Below are positions 12,963 to 25,612 of a stretch of 64,000 bases of DNA, in pieces. The notes beneath the pieces are model-generated. The model was not told where the DNA came from and did no database searches. It saw only the letters and a program-made list of their open reading frames with translations. Origin of the DNA: Steromphala cineraria. Its lineage: Eukaryota; Mollusca; Gastropoda; Trochida; Trochidae. The position numbers were made by a program, and so were the translations under genes. Numbering within the stretch: position 1 is the stretch's first letter; each line of letters starts with the position of its first letter. Location of the stretch: the NCBI GenBank assembly GCA_916613615.1, contig OU744720.1, positions 4,009,749-4,073,748 of the forward strand, read 5' to 3'.

Positions 12963-14655
12963 CCATATTGCTAGAAACCTCATGGATCTGATTGTAAATG
13001 TGAGTGAATAATGAATATTGAAAATGTTAACCGTAAACAAATGAATAACTGAATTGAAAATGTGTCGTTGTTTTTAAAATATAATTTCAACCTTATGGTT
13101 GTTTCTTTACCGTGTAACTATTAGGAATGATATCTTTCTTCGTAAATCCGTGTGGCATATCAAGAAAGAAGTAATATTTTTGCTCATTTTCAATGTTAAT
13201 TTACCATTTCCAAAATCATCATTTAGAATTCAAACTCTAAAATGACAAAGTTTTGATTCCCCGTATGATATTTTTACACAGTTTATTAACAATGTGACGA
13301 TATTGTTACTACGATGCTTGATGACGTGTACCAATAGAAAAATAAGCTCATTGATTTATTTTTGCAGTTTAATGGGTCACTCTGTGTCAAAGCAGTTCAT
13401 GTTACGCACGAAAGTTGAAGCATCTGGCGTGTTACGAACCCTCTCATGATCAGCAACTGTAAACGTCGGTTAACAATATATCATTATATAGGATTTTATT
13501 GTAAAACATGCTATTTCTTATTTGTACAAACAATCCCAAATCATAGGTCTAAATACTGCCATTAGAGTGACGGGTTTTAGTCATGTTTTGTTGTGGTTAG
13601 TTTATAGGTGAAATGCTATATGTATATTATTATGTATAACACTGGATGTTTCAGTAACTTCCCAATGGACCAATCGATCTCTTTTTTTTCCAAACCAAAA
13701 TTCCGAGGCCATATACTGATAATCTCTGAAAACCATTATATAAAACCAAAGGTTAAAATGTTATAACGTGTCTCACTGTAAATATAGGATTGCTGTCTGA
13801 CAGATTGATGTGTACCTAAAGAATAAATAGGCTTACATCCTGCAAAGATAAGCAGATGTTTCCGAAACTGCCATTGACTGAGAATAACAGTATACAGTTT
13901 ACAGTTTACACCTTAAAAACTGTTTAAGTTCGGATACACAAAGTTTTTTAAGAAATTGAGTAAAAAAGTAATGAACACTCATTCGAGAAACAAATTAAAA
14001 TGTAAAATTTTAATATGTACATTACACAAAGCATTATCTGTCTAAAACTATATCAAATAATCATCAAATGATCGCAAGTGTAAGTATACCATGCTTGATA
14101 TGGAAATGTTTTAAATGCTATTCTCAACAAGTTGTTATATATAAATTACCTCCCCTTAGAATTGGCAATATACAGAATAGTGGATAGGAACAACAACTAC
14201 AATTAACTATGCTTGTTTTAATACCTATATAATTGCGGTCCGATCGCACCGACAATTCTGAATGATGTTGTATGTACAGTCACTATATCACAATTGTAAA
14301 TGGTTTATTTAATTCAATTATTCACTTAGTCCAACATTCAAGGCTCATTAGACATATCTGCACATTATCCATAGTTAACTGACCTCACCGTTTGCAGTAG
14401 CATGATTTTCATATTCAAATTATCAACCGTATTGTTCATGATCACTTCTTTTCGTTTTAAAGGATATCTCATCTTAAGATTAACCATTGGCTTTACTTAA
14501 CTCGCCGACTTACATACTTCATTCATTTTTGTTTAAACACAAACTGATTTTTTACACTTTTAACCGAGTAGTCCAAATAAAGTATAGCATGCAACCATTT
14601 CCCAATATATGCAGAAGCAGATGTGCAACAATACCTTGTGAATTCATACAACAGC
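12963..14655. other. non-coding, no recognisable feature
   Basis: AT-rich sequence with no open frame or repeat that I can support. Confidence 0.5.
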
Positions 14656-14659
14656 TTAC

Positions 14660-14714
14660 CTGCGTATTCTAATGAACATATCATGTAATTTGGAATGTCC
14701 TTGGGAAATCCTAG
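14660..14714 (-). repeat. exon-like segment, copy B, with splice donor
   Basis: Read on the minus strand this matches the plus-strand copy at 16365-16419. It runs from CTAGGAT through CCAAATTACATGATATG to TACGCAG followed by a GTAAG donor. The implied peptide (LGFPKDIPNYMICSLEYAG) resembles that of copy A (LGCLKDIAYYMIFALVYAG). It may be an exon fragment spread by transposition. Confidence 0.5.
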
Positions 14715-14789
14715 CATAATTATATTGCGAAAACAAAACGGAAAATGTTAAAATTTCATAACACAGCTGCGTATCTTAAGTTTGTTCAC

Positions 14790-14842
14790 TTTCTTGTGTA
14801 TCTTAGTGCAAATATCACGTAATTTGGGGTTTCATTTTGACG
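14790..14842 (-). repeat. exon-like segment, copy C, donor lost
   Basis: A third, more diverged copy on the minus strand (CCAAATTACGTGATATTTGC, then ACTAAGATACAC). The GCAG|GTAAG junction of copies A and B is replaced by a GAAAG-like sequence. Confidence 0.4.
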
Positions 14843-15330
14843 TCCATAAAATAATTCCAGGACCACATACAAAGCATCATCAATTGTCCAGGTGTAAAAT
14901 AACCATTTCCAAACCATATTTCGGGATCGTTTCGTCACTGGTGCTGAATGTCGATATTTGGTTGTGGTTACAGCGGTCATAAATATGTCTCACACCTGTT
15001 TTGTAGATACTTTACTGGCCAATTGTCAATGGTTCTTTCTCAGAAGTTTATCAAGACCACCATACTGTACTACTGGCGTTTATGAGGTCAGGGACTTGCT
15101 AAATCAAATGCTGTAAACGCAACGTATATGTTAAGTTCTTATGATATCCAAAGCTAGGCTGCAATGTACAGTGAAAAATTTGCTACTACTTAAAAGCTCA
15201 ATTATCATACTTGCATGCGGTTCGGGATGAAATTTAGCAATTGAGAATATAAATACATCACTCTGTAGAAAAATCTTTCGTCGAAATTTTACTATCACAT
15301 TTACATTTTTTATCAACAATAACATTATAA

Positions 15331-15469
15331 GTTATACCATTCAGAGGCGGGGTGTATGGGCAGATATCAGCCTCGAGCTTGGTGTTATGCGAAAAGCCGA
15401 AGGCGAGTTGCATAGCACTAAGCGAGAGGCTGATATCTCCCCAATGACCCCGCTTCTGAATGGTATAAC
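15331..15469. repeat. palindrome with GCGAG core
   Basis: Long imperfect inverted repeat. GTTATACCATTCAGA at the left pairs with TCTGAATGGTATAAC at the right, and CAGATATCAGCCTC pairs with GAGGCTGATATCTC. The centre contains GAAGGCGAGTTGC and TAAGCGAGAGG. Confidence 0.85.
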
Positions 15470-16364
15470 GAATTTATCTTACCGAATGTTTAAACAAAAC
15501 GCATATAATATGAAGATAAAGAAAAACGTTAACTGCGTAACCCCTGTGACTATAGTTTGTCCAAAGCTACATATCGGTTGATAAAAAGTAACCAGCTTGA
15601 TCATATGTTCGAGGAAACATACATTGTACATTTCAAGACGCTAAATCTGCACGCTTTTTTTCATGCTTTTGATGTGCCGGGTTATAAATGATTTATCACC
15701 CCGCTCAAGAGGGAGATATCAGTATTTATTCAGGGTCAAGTGGACCAATCAGAGATCAAGATTCTTACATGAGGTAGGATAAACTTATTTCGACGTCAAG
15801 AGCACAGTGCCCCCTGTAAAAAGGGCATAGCATTTAACGAACACGCTTTCGGTGACGTAATCATTATGCGTGTAGGATTTATACCGTGTCTCAACTACTA
15901 CTGATTTGCGTTCGATGGATCAACTTTGGCAGCAACGAGTGAATGTAACGAGGCGTAATAAATATCTGTAAACAAAACTTACTTACCAGAACGACTTACA
16001 GCTTGGTTGGTACCGTTGAATATACAATAGGAGTCATATTTTAGAAAATAAATTTTCTTAAATTTTGATTTAATCATTCCACTTGTCTCATGAGAGAAAA
16101 ATCAACATTAATACATTGACTAAGTGAAGAGGAACAAGTGTGACTTAGATCAAAAGTTGTTGAACATTTATGAAGGACTTTGTAGAGAAAATTAAAAAAA
16201 TATGTTTTCGAAATTTCGACATACATGTACGTTGTATTGTCACTTCAATGCCCTGCCAAAGTTGTTACGATTTACTGTTAGATATGACCTACACATATAT
16301 TAACTCAAATATTATGTTACCGTATGTTGTGAATTTCAACGTTATCTGTTTCGTTTTAGCAATT

Positions 16365-16419
16365 CTAGGATGTCTCAAAGACATTGCATATTACATGATA
16401 TTTGCACTAGTATACGCAG
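16365..16419 (+). repeat. exon-like segment, copy A, with splice donor
   Basis: The segment runs in an 85-codon open frame (16170-16427) and ends TACGCAG|GTAAGTG, a good donor. Two inverted relatives lie 1.5-1.7 kb upstream at 14660-14714 and 14790-14842. I do not recognise the encoded sequence, and no acceptor-donor partner exon is identified. Confidence 0.5.
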
Positions 16420-16527
16420 GTAAGTGAAAAAACTTAAACATCCACTAATCTCGACTTGATTTTTAATAATTTGTCCAATAAACAATTTTAATTAGCCTTA
16501 CATTACGACAGCGTAATTATCGCCTGT

Positions 16528-16608
16528 GAAAATATTTCATATTTTATATTTTTAAATGTTTTGATTTATTCACGAGCAAAAGCGAGACTATTGAGTTGAA
16601 ATATTTTC
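16528..16608. repeat. palindrome with CGAGCAAAAGCGAG core
   Basis: 12-base arms GAAAATATTTCA (16528-16539) and TGAAATATTTTC (16597-16608) flank a centre with CACGAGCAAAAGCGAGAC. The arms are low complexity, so on its own it is weak. The core links it to the other palindromes. Confidence 0.5.
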
Positions 16609-18105
16609 GATATTCAACCCTCGAAGGTTTGTTTTCTACCTTTTACATACAATAAGGGAATATCTATTTCTTTATGATCTAAACATGCGCGACAAAGATG
16701 CGTGATGATACACTGATGAGGTACATCTGTTTAACATAGTCCCTGATAATTTTACACATATATCTATGATGTGATGCAATTTTAGTTTGAAAGTGATTAC
16801 GAAAAGGGAAAAAATATGATGCATTCAAGATTTGAAGCGGAGGGCGTTTCGGTTGCAAACGATCAGCTGATTGCAAAAGTTGGACTGCATTTGACGTCAT
16901 TAGTGTTTCATAACACAACACTCGTTGAATAACTTTCAACAGGTTTCACATTAATTATTTCAAATAACAAGAAATATCTCATGAATATATTCAGAACACG
17001 TGTGTCATTGATATTCGATAAACTGAAAAATATTATTACCGGTTTACCAACATTGGCTGTCTTTTTTGGCTTTCACCTAACACCACGAAATAATGATCAT
17101 ACATTTGTACCATGTAAAAAAATATACACCTTTAGAAAAAAGGTTATACTGATATTTCTTTTCTGAATAATTGAATTTACCTTTATCGAATTCTTAACTT
17201 GAATATATAAATTGAAATACATAAGATACTATGTATAAACGGTTAACAATATGAATAATGGCAAGACACGCATTTTCTGCTCTTATCTCGATAGCATAGA
17301 GCTAGAGAAACATTCAAAACAAGCAAATGTTGTTATTCTAGAAATGACTTTTTTCAAGAAAAATATGTTTAATTCCAGTAACGTGTAACAAACTTTACTA
17401 GGTTTCAGCTTCACGCAAGTTGTCAATCAAAGCATGAAAGAGGATAAGCCTTTCAAGCTCTGAATATTACGTTAAGATTTCAGGACAAGTCAATCGAATG
17501 GAAAGAGATCAAGTGGAATAAAGCTTTTAAAGTAAAATTTCAACGACTCATTTTTCCCCAGTAGAAACAATATAGGTTACAGAATTAAACAGACTTTGTT
17601 ACACGCCAAGTTTATCCTGACTTAAATATCTTTTACAAAATATCAAAATTTTATCATAGTTATATTGAAGTTGATTCACTATCAAAGAAATTCTTCAAAT
17701 TACTTGAAAAACCAATAAGTGAGATTAAAATATTCAGACTAAAGAGTTACACACTCTTAGAAAAGATTTAAGAATTTTTTTTTTATAATATTTTTTTAGC
17801 TCAGTAAACGAAAAGTACAAAACAAAGTGAAAAGAATTCACAAGTGGGTATTTTGTGATTTCACGAAAACAGATGAAATTTAAAACAAAAGAAAAAGACT
17901 TTGTTAAGAATTTGTAGTACAACACTAAGAATTTGATAACATATCATCCAATGAAGAAGCTTTTTCAAAGTGGAATCACGAGAAACAAATACCAGGGCGT
18001 AATTTATTTTCTACATCGGAGACAGTAAACATGTGCCTGAAATCAATAGAGAGTTTCATTTATTACCTCAGAAACACTTTTACTTTGGAACTAAGGTTGA
18101 AATAA

Positions 18106-18190
18106 TGACCGCTGACTGAGTGAATATCTGTGATAACCATCGAGCGATCAGCGAGATGGTTATCACAGATATTCACGAGGTCGAGGTTAT
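18106..18190. repeat. palindrome with GAGCGATCAGCGAG core
   Basis: Perfect 22-base arms at 18120-18141 and 18155-18176 (outer part GTGAATATCTGTGATAACC). Weaker pairing extends outward on both sides. The 13-base loop is GAGCGATCAGCGA. Confidence 0.9.
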
Positions 18191-19230
18191 TATTTCACAT
18201 ACACTACATGGTTATTGTTAAAACTGTTTTCCATTTTTAATGAAAATAGCAATATTAGCCGAATATAAGTATGTTGATAATGAGTTCAAAAGTGACAATG
18301 GTGTCTAGCATGGTTAACTTCTACTCCTGAGGAATGGATCAATTTCATTTTAACACTGCGCGTATATCACGTGCAGTTGGAGATAATACTGGCGAAATTG
18401 TCGGTAAAACAATTCTAAGCCGTTTACCAACTGTGCATTTTCATTCTTTTACCGAGCTATTAACCTTAAAATGTCACACGGAACTGAACTATTATTTAAT
18501 TATTTTGATGCAAATTTTAAACGGACGTCAATGAAATTTTGTTTGGTGGCAAATGATGTAAAATGTAATAATCCGTCACTAGTCAAAAACTGTGTGGCTG
18601 CACGGACGTCGTCTATTTCATCTTGTGATGCACGGACTTCTTGTACGGCAAGTTGCTATGCAACTCCTCAAAATTCACGTGCAGCACACAACCTAAAGCA
18701 CATGGTTTCAAGAAGGTCGATACAATGAAGTGCTCTCCGCCGCTGGTGTCAAACAGATATATTTGCCGGTGTTTCGAGGTCTTTCCCGGAGGCAATTAAG
18801 GTGAGATTGATCGCAAAGTATACTTTATTTGTTGTTTCATGTAATAGACTTGGAAATATGTTTAAAGCATTACAAGGAATCAAAAGAAGCGTGTACGCAT
18901 TTTCTGCTTTAGAAATGCTTTTTAGTATTGTAATATGTATGTAAAATGCAGACACATATGGATATTAGCTAGATTTCTGACTTTGAGATCAGTGTGGTAT
19001 GATATTATCTTCAATAAATTTCGTGTGAACGTTGAAACTATCAATCGTCCATTAAACAATAAGATACTAAATTATTCAAAAGTCGATGTTAGAAATGACA
19101 GTTCCAAACTTAAGTTACTATTTCGGGGAAAGCGTGATGATATGAAATATGCATGTATGTAATTTGAAATGTGTTTTTGTCAGCACTTGAAATCAGACTG
19201 TTAGTAGCGTTAAACCTTTGAATGTTTCAG

Positions 19231-19500
19231 GAACTACGCATGGATGATAGCTGGACAGTTAAATGTTTGCTGATACTGAAGTCGGCTTTCTTGTGCATTG
19301 TTTCAAAAGGACCATTTCAAATGCTTGTGAGCTCCCGACAACTGATTTCCTATGAAGGATTTGGAACATTAATTGAAGAGAACACTAGCATAGATACTGA
19401 GGCCCAACGGGATTGTGTGTGGGAGTGTTTGATAAATGTACATGTTTGCATGTTTCAAGGAAACCAAATAGAAAGAATTGAAAGCCGTATGAACATGTAA
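19231..19500 (+). CDS. candidate terminal exon, small Cys-containing protein
   Basis: The open frame is preceded by a splice acceptor (TGTTTCAG, 19223-19230). It runs 89 codons to TAA 19498-19500 and is followed 28 bases later by AATAAA (19529-19534). That is the layout of a last exon. The translation has a hydrophobic stretch (CLLILKSAFLCIVS). A later DCVWECLINVHVCMF cluster loosely recalls the Cys spacing of PAN/apple domains, but I would not assign it. A possible upstream exon ends at 18800 (ATTAAG|GTGAGA), but three frames are partly open there and the join is ambiguous. The function is unknown and it may be a pseudogene. It lies inside the candidate insertion 18061-19906. Confidence 0.25.
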   Translation, partial: ELRMDDSWTVKCLLILKSAFLCIVSKGPFQMLVSSRQLISYEGFGTLIEENTSIDTEAQRDCVWECLINVHVCMFQGNQIERIESRMNM

Positions 19501-19587
19501 TATGAAAATGACTTCAAAAGTGTTCTGTAATAAAGAGTATTTTTTCTGTCTTTTGTTTTATTTTATTATCGTTCTTGCGGCCTTTGA

Positions 19588-19674
19588 TATTCTTTAGAAT
19601 GGCATATTGAAATAAAGACATAATATATCTGAATGCACAGGTGAAAATCACAACAAATTCTAAAGAATATCAAA
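19588..19674. repeat. inverted repeat, 17-bp arms
   Basis: TTGATATTCTTTAGAAT near 19588-19604 pairs with ATTCTAAAGAATATCAA near 19658-19674. It lies just before the GCGAG palindrome group at 19.69-19.90 kb. Confidence 0.75.
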
Positions 19675-19686
19675 AGTCACAATTAG

Positions 19687-19900
19687 AGGCGAAGGGTCAT
19701 TTAGACCCGTAAGCCGAGGGTAAGTTTTTTTCGAGGTGCGATACGGTGAAGATGGCGAGGCGTAGCCGAGACATGTTCACCGTATCGAACCGAGAGGTCA
19801 GTTATCAAGATATCGTGATAACCAACCTCCAGGTTGATCTGAGGTCAGTTATCTAAAAATAACTACCTCTGATATTGACCCGATAACCGCACCACGTGGT
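19687..19900. repeat. palindrome cluster with GCGAG/CCGAG core
   Basis: CGATACGGTGAA (19739-19750) pairs with TTCACCGTATCG (19776-19787) around GGCGAGGCGTAGCCGAG. A small GGGTC/GACCC hairpin lies before it. Related GGTCAGTTATC and GATAACC segments repeat after it. Confidence 0.75.
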
Positions 19901-21137
19901 GTATAATAGTATAAACCGTGTTAACCAAAAGAAGACAGTGAAACAATCAGATTCTTCCGACTCTCTGACCCCGTATAACAGAGGAGACAGAGAATACCTC
20001 CTCTTTCAATTTGCCACGTGAGTGAACAATTCAGACTCTGGAATAAACACAGCTACCATACCCATTTCAACTGAGCACCGACAATGGGCATGTGTTAATT
20101 TAACGCCTCCATAGTCTAACTTTTCAAAAAAATAAAAATCTTTTTTGACGCAAATGTCAAAAAGTAAATGGTTGATGTTGGCACATTTTTATGTGTTGCA
20201 TAAACAAATCAATTCCAACACTTGAAAGGTCGGTTTAAGGTAGTATGAAATTGGCACGAGCAGCATATTTATCAGAAGTTTATAGCTACTGATGTTTATT
20301 GTGGTCGTACTGACGAAGTTGATTATAGGTGCCATTGCCATGGCGGTTTTAACTTGGGTCATGGACTATCATTGAAATGGTAACGAAAAACTTAAATTGT
20401 AAAAAGAAAAATGTTGATATTTTCTGTTTGAGTATATCTGTTCATGTTGTTTGGTGTGCTGTTCAATTCAATTGATAATGTGTATGTCAAATGATCAATT
20501 GATGCTTAAAAGTAAATAAGTATTTCAATTAAAGATTTAAAACAAAATATCAATGAATAAATTTGAAATTTCTTAATGAATATTTATATTATATTTTCGT
20601 AGTTTTACCTATCTATGTAAGTAAAAAATGAAAATATATTGACCATTCTGCTACACCTGTTAGTAAAAGCGTTAAGGGTAATTGTCGAAATTACAGGTGC
20701 ATAATTTTTCGGAGAGAAATTCCTGTTTGAATTAGCAGGTAACAATTAAATGTTGCCCTATTAACTTCATAACATTTAAGACTTACAGAAGGTGTTAGGT
20801 AATTGTTTTAAATGACTTAAAATATATGTGTTAACTATCTATTTTGAATAACTTTGAAGCTCAGAATTAGTATAACAGTGCTCAGTTATTGTAAGATTAT
20901 AAACCTAGTTTAATTTACTTCTGAAGACATGTTGTAGCCTATATTCAGTAGAAATTATCCCTCAATTATTCAATTATATCCCATGTTGTATGGATATGTT
21001 TCTTGTGTTCATGAGTGTATAACAATATGTGACATAGAAAATGTTGATTATTGTTACCAATCTTGCGTAAAAACTGAATAATCCGTTGCAATATAAATGA
21101 ACCAAAATTCTACGTTCACTTGAAGATGTAATATTGG

Positions 21138-21565
21138 CACTGTGTATAACCGTACACCGGGACTAGCGAGGTGTACGGCGGAGAAATGTTGCTAGCGAGG
21201 AGCCGAAATCGAAAGTTAGGTGATATTTTACTTCATAACTTTCAAATAATCAACATCATGTGGTAATTTTAGCACACATGCTTAGTAAAATGTATGTGCT
21301 TGTCATTCTGTATCCAAGAGACAGTAACAATGACAGTTGCGAGTAATGCTGTTGTTAGTAACATATTTGCTATCTCTGACTATGAACACGATATGACATT
21401 AAATAGTTATATCTCGGAAAGCTATTGACATGATAATAACACAGAAAAAGTTGTTGAAACGGCGATGATTGCTTTTTAAGTGATCCCGTTTGCGATCACG
21501 CTCCTCGCTAGCAACATTTCTCCGCCGTACAACTCGCTAGTTCCGGTGTACGGTTATACACAGTG
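21138..21565. mobile_element. fold-back element with 5-bp target duplication
   Basis: The terminal inverted repeats are about 65-70 bases (outer part CACTGTGTATAACCGTACAC, inner part GCTAGCGAGGAGC). They flank about 290 bases of AT-rich interior. ATTGG lies directly outside both ends (21133-21137 and 21566-21570), consistent with a 5-base target-site duplication. It has no coding capacity. The inverted repeats contain the GCGAG motif seen in other palindromes of the window. Confidence 0.85.
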
Positions 21566-21570
21566 ATTGG

Positions 21571-24500
21571 TATCACCTGTAAAATTCAGCCTTACAGGTC
21601 TTTGGTAAAAGCCATTTCTATACCAATTGTATGAGGCTTGTATTAATTAAAGCATGAATGATAAACGGTATGACTTTTATAAACTGAATTTAATCAAAAA
21701 TGCTACCAAATGCAATACTATAGAAACACATTACTGACCACTTGTCAAATATGTCAGTCGTAGCTGATCATCAAATTAAAGGGAATTCTGAACGAAAAAC
21801 GAAGTGATCAATGAAAATATGGCGTTGGAACTTGGATATGTATTAAAACTTAGTGCCAATAGAATTAGTAATCAGATCGAATGTGAGAACACCTTTACAC
21901 ACTTATAGTAGGAGGAGTTATTGAGCTTGTGTTTATAATAATAATATCGTGGTTGTATAAGGGCACGTGTTTGTAAAAGCTCTATCTAGTTAATTACATG
22001 TACCAATTAGTATGTACGTGCCAATAGGGTGTATCTCGCGCGTTATGAATGCAATTTGGCTAAAAGGAAGGGCTAGTCAGATTCCATTTTGAGTTGGTTG
22101 AGTTGGTTGGAAGGAAATGGTACACACCTGTTTCAAGAATATAAAGAATGGAACATTCACTACAGACATCAACAATTTTGAAAAAAAAAGGTTAAATCTA
22201 TTAATCGGATTGGATTTAATTCCAAAATGTGGTATACATGTATGTACATATAATAGCATGAATACTCAGTAAGCCAATATGTTTACAATTCTAATGTAAG
22301 TCATTTGAATAGTTCTGCATCGTCGCTATCTTAACCTTAAATCAAATGTATTCCATATGTTTGATGAAAATATTAAGATTTAAAAAAAAAAATCTCCATG
22401 TTGTTTCCTGTTTATTTTGGAATATCACACGACATATTTCGTACATACATGTAAGCCATCATGTCATAAAATAAGAAATTCATTAACTCATATATTTGAT
22501 AAATACTTCCATGACTTAAAGCATTTATTGTATGGACAACGCGCAGCTGTATCTCAATGACAGGCATCGCAGCTAAACATTTGATACTGTTGAAGCTATC
22601 GACCTATGTGTCTTTCCCATAGTGCAACAATGGCTTATAATGGATTATATCTAATTCCATACCACGTTTTGTCAGGTCTCAAGGGGCGGTTCCTAGAGTC
22701 AATGATTGGCAGGTGTACATTTTGAACACATAGGGAAACTGTAAGTAATGTTGTCTCTTATTCATAGAATAAAAGAACCTCACGTAATAAATATATGCTA
22801 TTAGCGTTATTCATTGTAATATCATTACTGTATACATAATTTCTAAAAATATTAATCTTCCGTTCATCAATTGTCTGGCAATTTCCTATCAAGCTTACAG
22901 AAGAAAGAGTCTAGCCTTTTACAAACTCATTCAGATTTTAACTTGTGATTGTTTCCTAATAAAACGCACATTTAAACAGTGTTAACAATAAATAGCTATA
23001 GGGAGCTAAAGCTTTATAGAACGGTTAAAACATGTGATGTTTGCCAAATCCATGATAAATCAAACTAAATCATAAATCATGTACACATCTCATCAAATGA
23101 GATGCAACGTGACTTTCCCTTTTTCTCGAAATATTTGGAAGGAAGTTGGGATGTTATATTAGTGGGATTTAAAGTAAAATTAAATGCGTTTGTTATTCTA
23201 TAAATATAAATTTATGTTTGGTGACATATTAGTCTATATGTTTTCATATCTTAAAAGAAGGCTTTACCTTTTGCGTTAAACCAGGTTCTTAAAAAATCCT
23301 CGAAAACAATATTTAAAAGTTTGATATCGGCAATTCTCTTTTTGTTCTGGAAAACATTACATGTCCAAACATAAAAGCAACTATTATAAACTTTCCAAAG
23401 TGTAATCAAGTTATGATAACGAAAAACGTCTGTGTTGTTCTGTGTTTGATTCATTGTCGCATTAGTGACACAATTATAAGTTCAATACATTTTCTTGACA
23501 AAGACACACTTTGATATATACGTTAATTAGATTCTAACTCTATCATGTCTATTCCTTACATAATATAAACAAAAATAACTAGAAACACATTTGTTTCGTT
23601 TATTACCTCTCCACACCTACTCACCATGTCACCAACACTCATCTCTCACCCAGGAGCGTTAACATGTAACTATAGCTACATGTGTCTCCTAAATGGAAAG
23701 CAAACCATGCTATGTCGTGGTGCATTAGTGCAAGAAAGTTCGATTGGTAGTAACCAATGACAATCCCTCATGTCTTTAAATTATCAGGAGAAATCGGATA
23801 ACATCTGACAAAGAGGTATTTGTGACTGAACTGGTCATTACAAGATGTAGAGCGAGTTCAGTCAGTATTAACCGCAATTACAATTGTAGTGTTACCATGT
23901 CTTGATTTGTTGCATTAGTCAACCATTTTATACGATGGAAGTTGAATATTGTTATTGGAGAATGACTTGTTTTTTTAGATTATTGTCTTTGTAATGTGAA
24001 GTGATCTTGCTTGTAGCTTTGGTAATCTTATGCACGAGTTTGGTTAGTGTTCAAGACAATCAAGGTTTCTAAATACTCTATTGACGGCTTTGTTGTGTTT
24101 GCGAATGGCCCGCTAACTTACATATCTTTGTGAATCCTCACATTTTGATATTCGCGTTTCCATGGCAAAATCGACACAGTGTGAAGCCTTCCGAATTAAT
24201 GTAACGCCCGGTAAAAAACTTTTGATAAGAAAACATATCTGCGCAAATAACGTTTCGGTAACGTTGAACAGTAGTTTTCTATGTCTGTTCGATTGAAAAT
24301 CGCTTTTACAGTTCTTATGGGAGTTCGGATTGCAGGAGACATGACTTGGGATTTAGAAACCTTATTATCTGACTCAATGATCAACATTATGCATTAGTTT
24401 CATATCCCAAATCGCTCTGTGTAAATGTCTCCTCTTAATATACTGACCTGATAATAGCTTGTATTTATTAACAATGTGGTTGTTGAATTCGATGAAAATC

Positions 24501-25540
24501 ATAAATGGATATCTTGAATCAGTGAACGTAAATCGAGAGAGAATATGATTCCAATATTCTAAAATATATTTTTAAATTAAAGCCCACAAAGTATTTTTCT
24601 CATATTTATGCCTAATAAGGGGAGTTTTAGAGTGTATGATCTCGAAATTGTATATTCTTATATTTTATCATGGAGTAAATGTAGCTTGTCACCAATTCTC
24701 AATTGTGCCATTACAAATGACAAAAAAATTAAAATCGTTTTCAATGATCTATTCTCTAATCAAACATGGCAAAATAACCGGAGTCAACATGAAAAGTTTT
24801 AGGACTCAAACTCTAAAGACGTGTTCTCTATTTATTAATCTTCTTTCTCATATATTTTTAAATGGAAAGTAGAATTAAGAACTCTCTTTTGTTTTTCCTT
24901 TCCATTTAATTTCTGAAAGCTTCTTAAATGTTGATTCGAATATAAACGATGAAACAACACCCATATTTTAAAGCAACGAGAACTTGTAGATGTATGTCCT
25001 ATACATACAATATGATTGTCAAAATATAAAAACCATCGTATGCATGTCATACCTGATGGGCAATGTCAGATTGTGATTCAATGGATTATCAAATGTTGCT
25101 GATTGGCTGAATTTTCTGTTAACCGACCAGTAACATCCCAGACGTACTCAATAGGGTTTAATTATATAGATGAACTGGCGTTTTTCTCGACATTACTTCA
25201 ACGCGTGACCTGATGATCTAACCTCCGTTCGATACCTGATTTCATTGCGGCAAAACTGTGCACCACAAATCGTTTAATAAATCGGCTAATGAAAGCATAT
25301 TTTGCAGGGAAAGACAAGGCCTTAATCACGATTCAGCATTCTCTTCTCACAGAGGCAAATCAATTCAGGAAATGTTGATAGCCTTTGTTCTTATTCGACC
25401 AAATCCGTGAGTTCCGACAGTTTCCCCTGACGGAAAACAATACACCACAATCCATTTAAATTTTCGTAGCAAATGACAACACTTCTCGCATGGAAAAGGT
25501 GGTTCATATCACAATGCCTCTGTCATAATTCAGTAGCCAA
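21571..25540. other. non-coding, no recognisable gene
   Basis: AT-rich sequence. Only short open frames occur, without recognisable domains. No large repeat was recognised apart from the dispersed copies that begin near 25.5 kb. Confidence 0.5.
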
Positions 25541-25612
25541 GTGATGATTTTAGATCAACGTCGCTGATTGCACAACTAACTTTGATTGCCACCAATCAGG
25601 CATCTGTCAAAA
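25541..25612 (+). repeat. dispersed repeat, copy 1 of 3
   Basis: Shares ATTCAGTAGCCA, GATGATTTTAGATCAACGTC, GCTGATTGCACAACTAAC and CCAATCAGGC with segments at 25970-26045 and 28176-28273. The family is unknown. Confidence 0.65.

Larger units (their letters stand above)
18061..19906. mobile_element. candidate 1.85-kb insertion edged by palindromes
   Basis: The duplicated block aligns up to about 18060 (TTTCATT) and resumes at 19907 (TAGTATAAA). Copy 1 has only about 39 bases at this point. The extra 1.85 kb starts close to the palindrome at 18106-18190 and ends just after the palindromes at about 19685-19900. It holds an exon-like ORF (19231-19500) with a polyadenylation signal. No transposase is recognised and no target-site duplication is clear, so a deletion in copy 1 is the alternative. 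Confidence 0.4.
17390..20180. repeat. duplicated block, copy 2 (partner 2310-3390)
   Basis: Same order and orientation as copy 1, with the identical 43-base and 46-base anchors at 17397-17439 and 20004-20049. It is interrupted by 18061-19906, which has no counterpart in copy 1. Confidence 0.8.

Noticed and set aside
25200..25240. CGTTCGATACC, another B-box-like word
   Set aside because: No accompanying tRNA arms or A box could be found.
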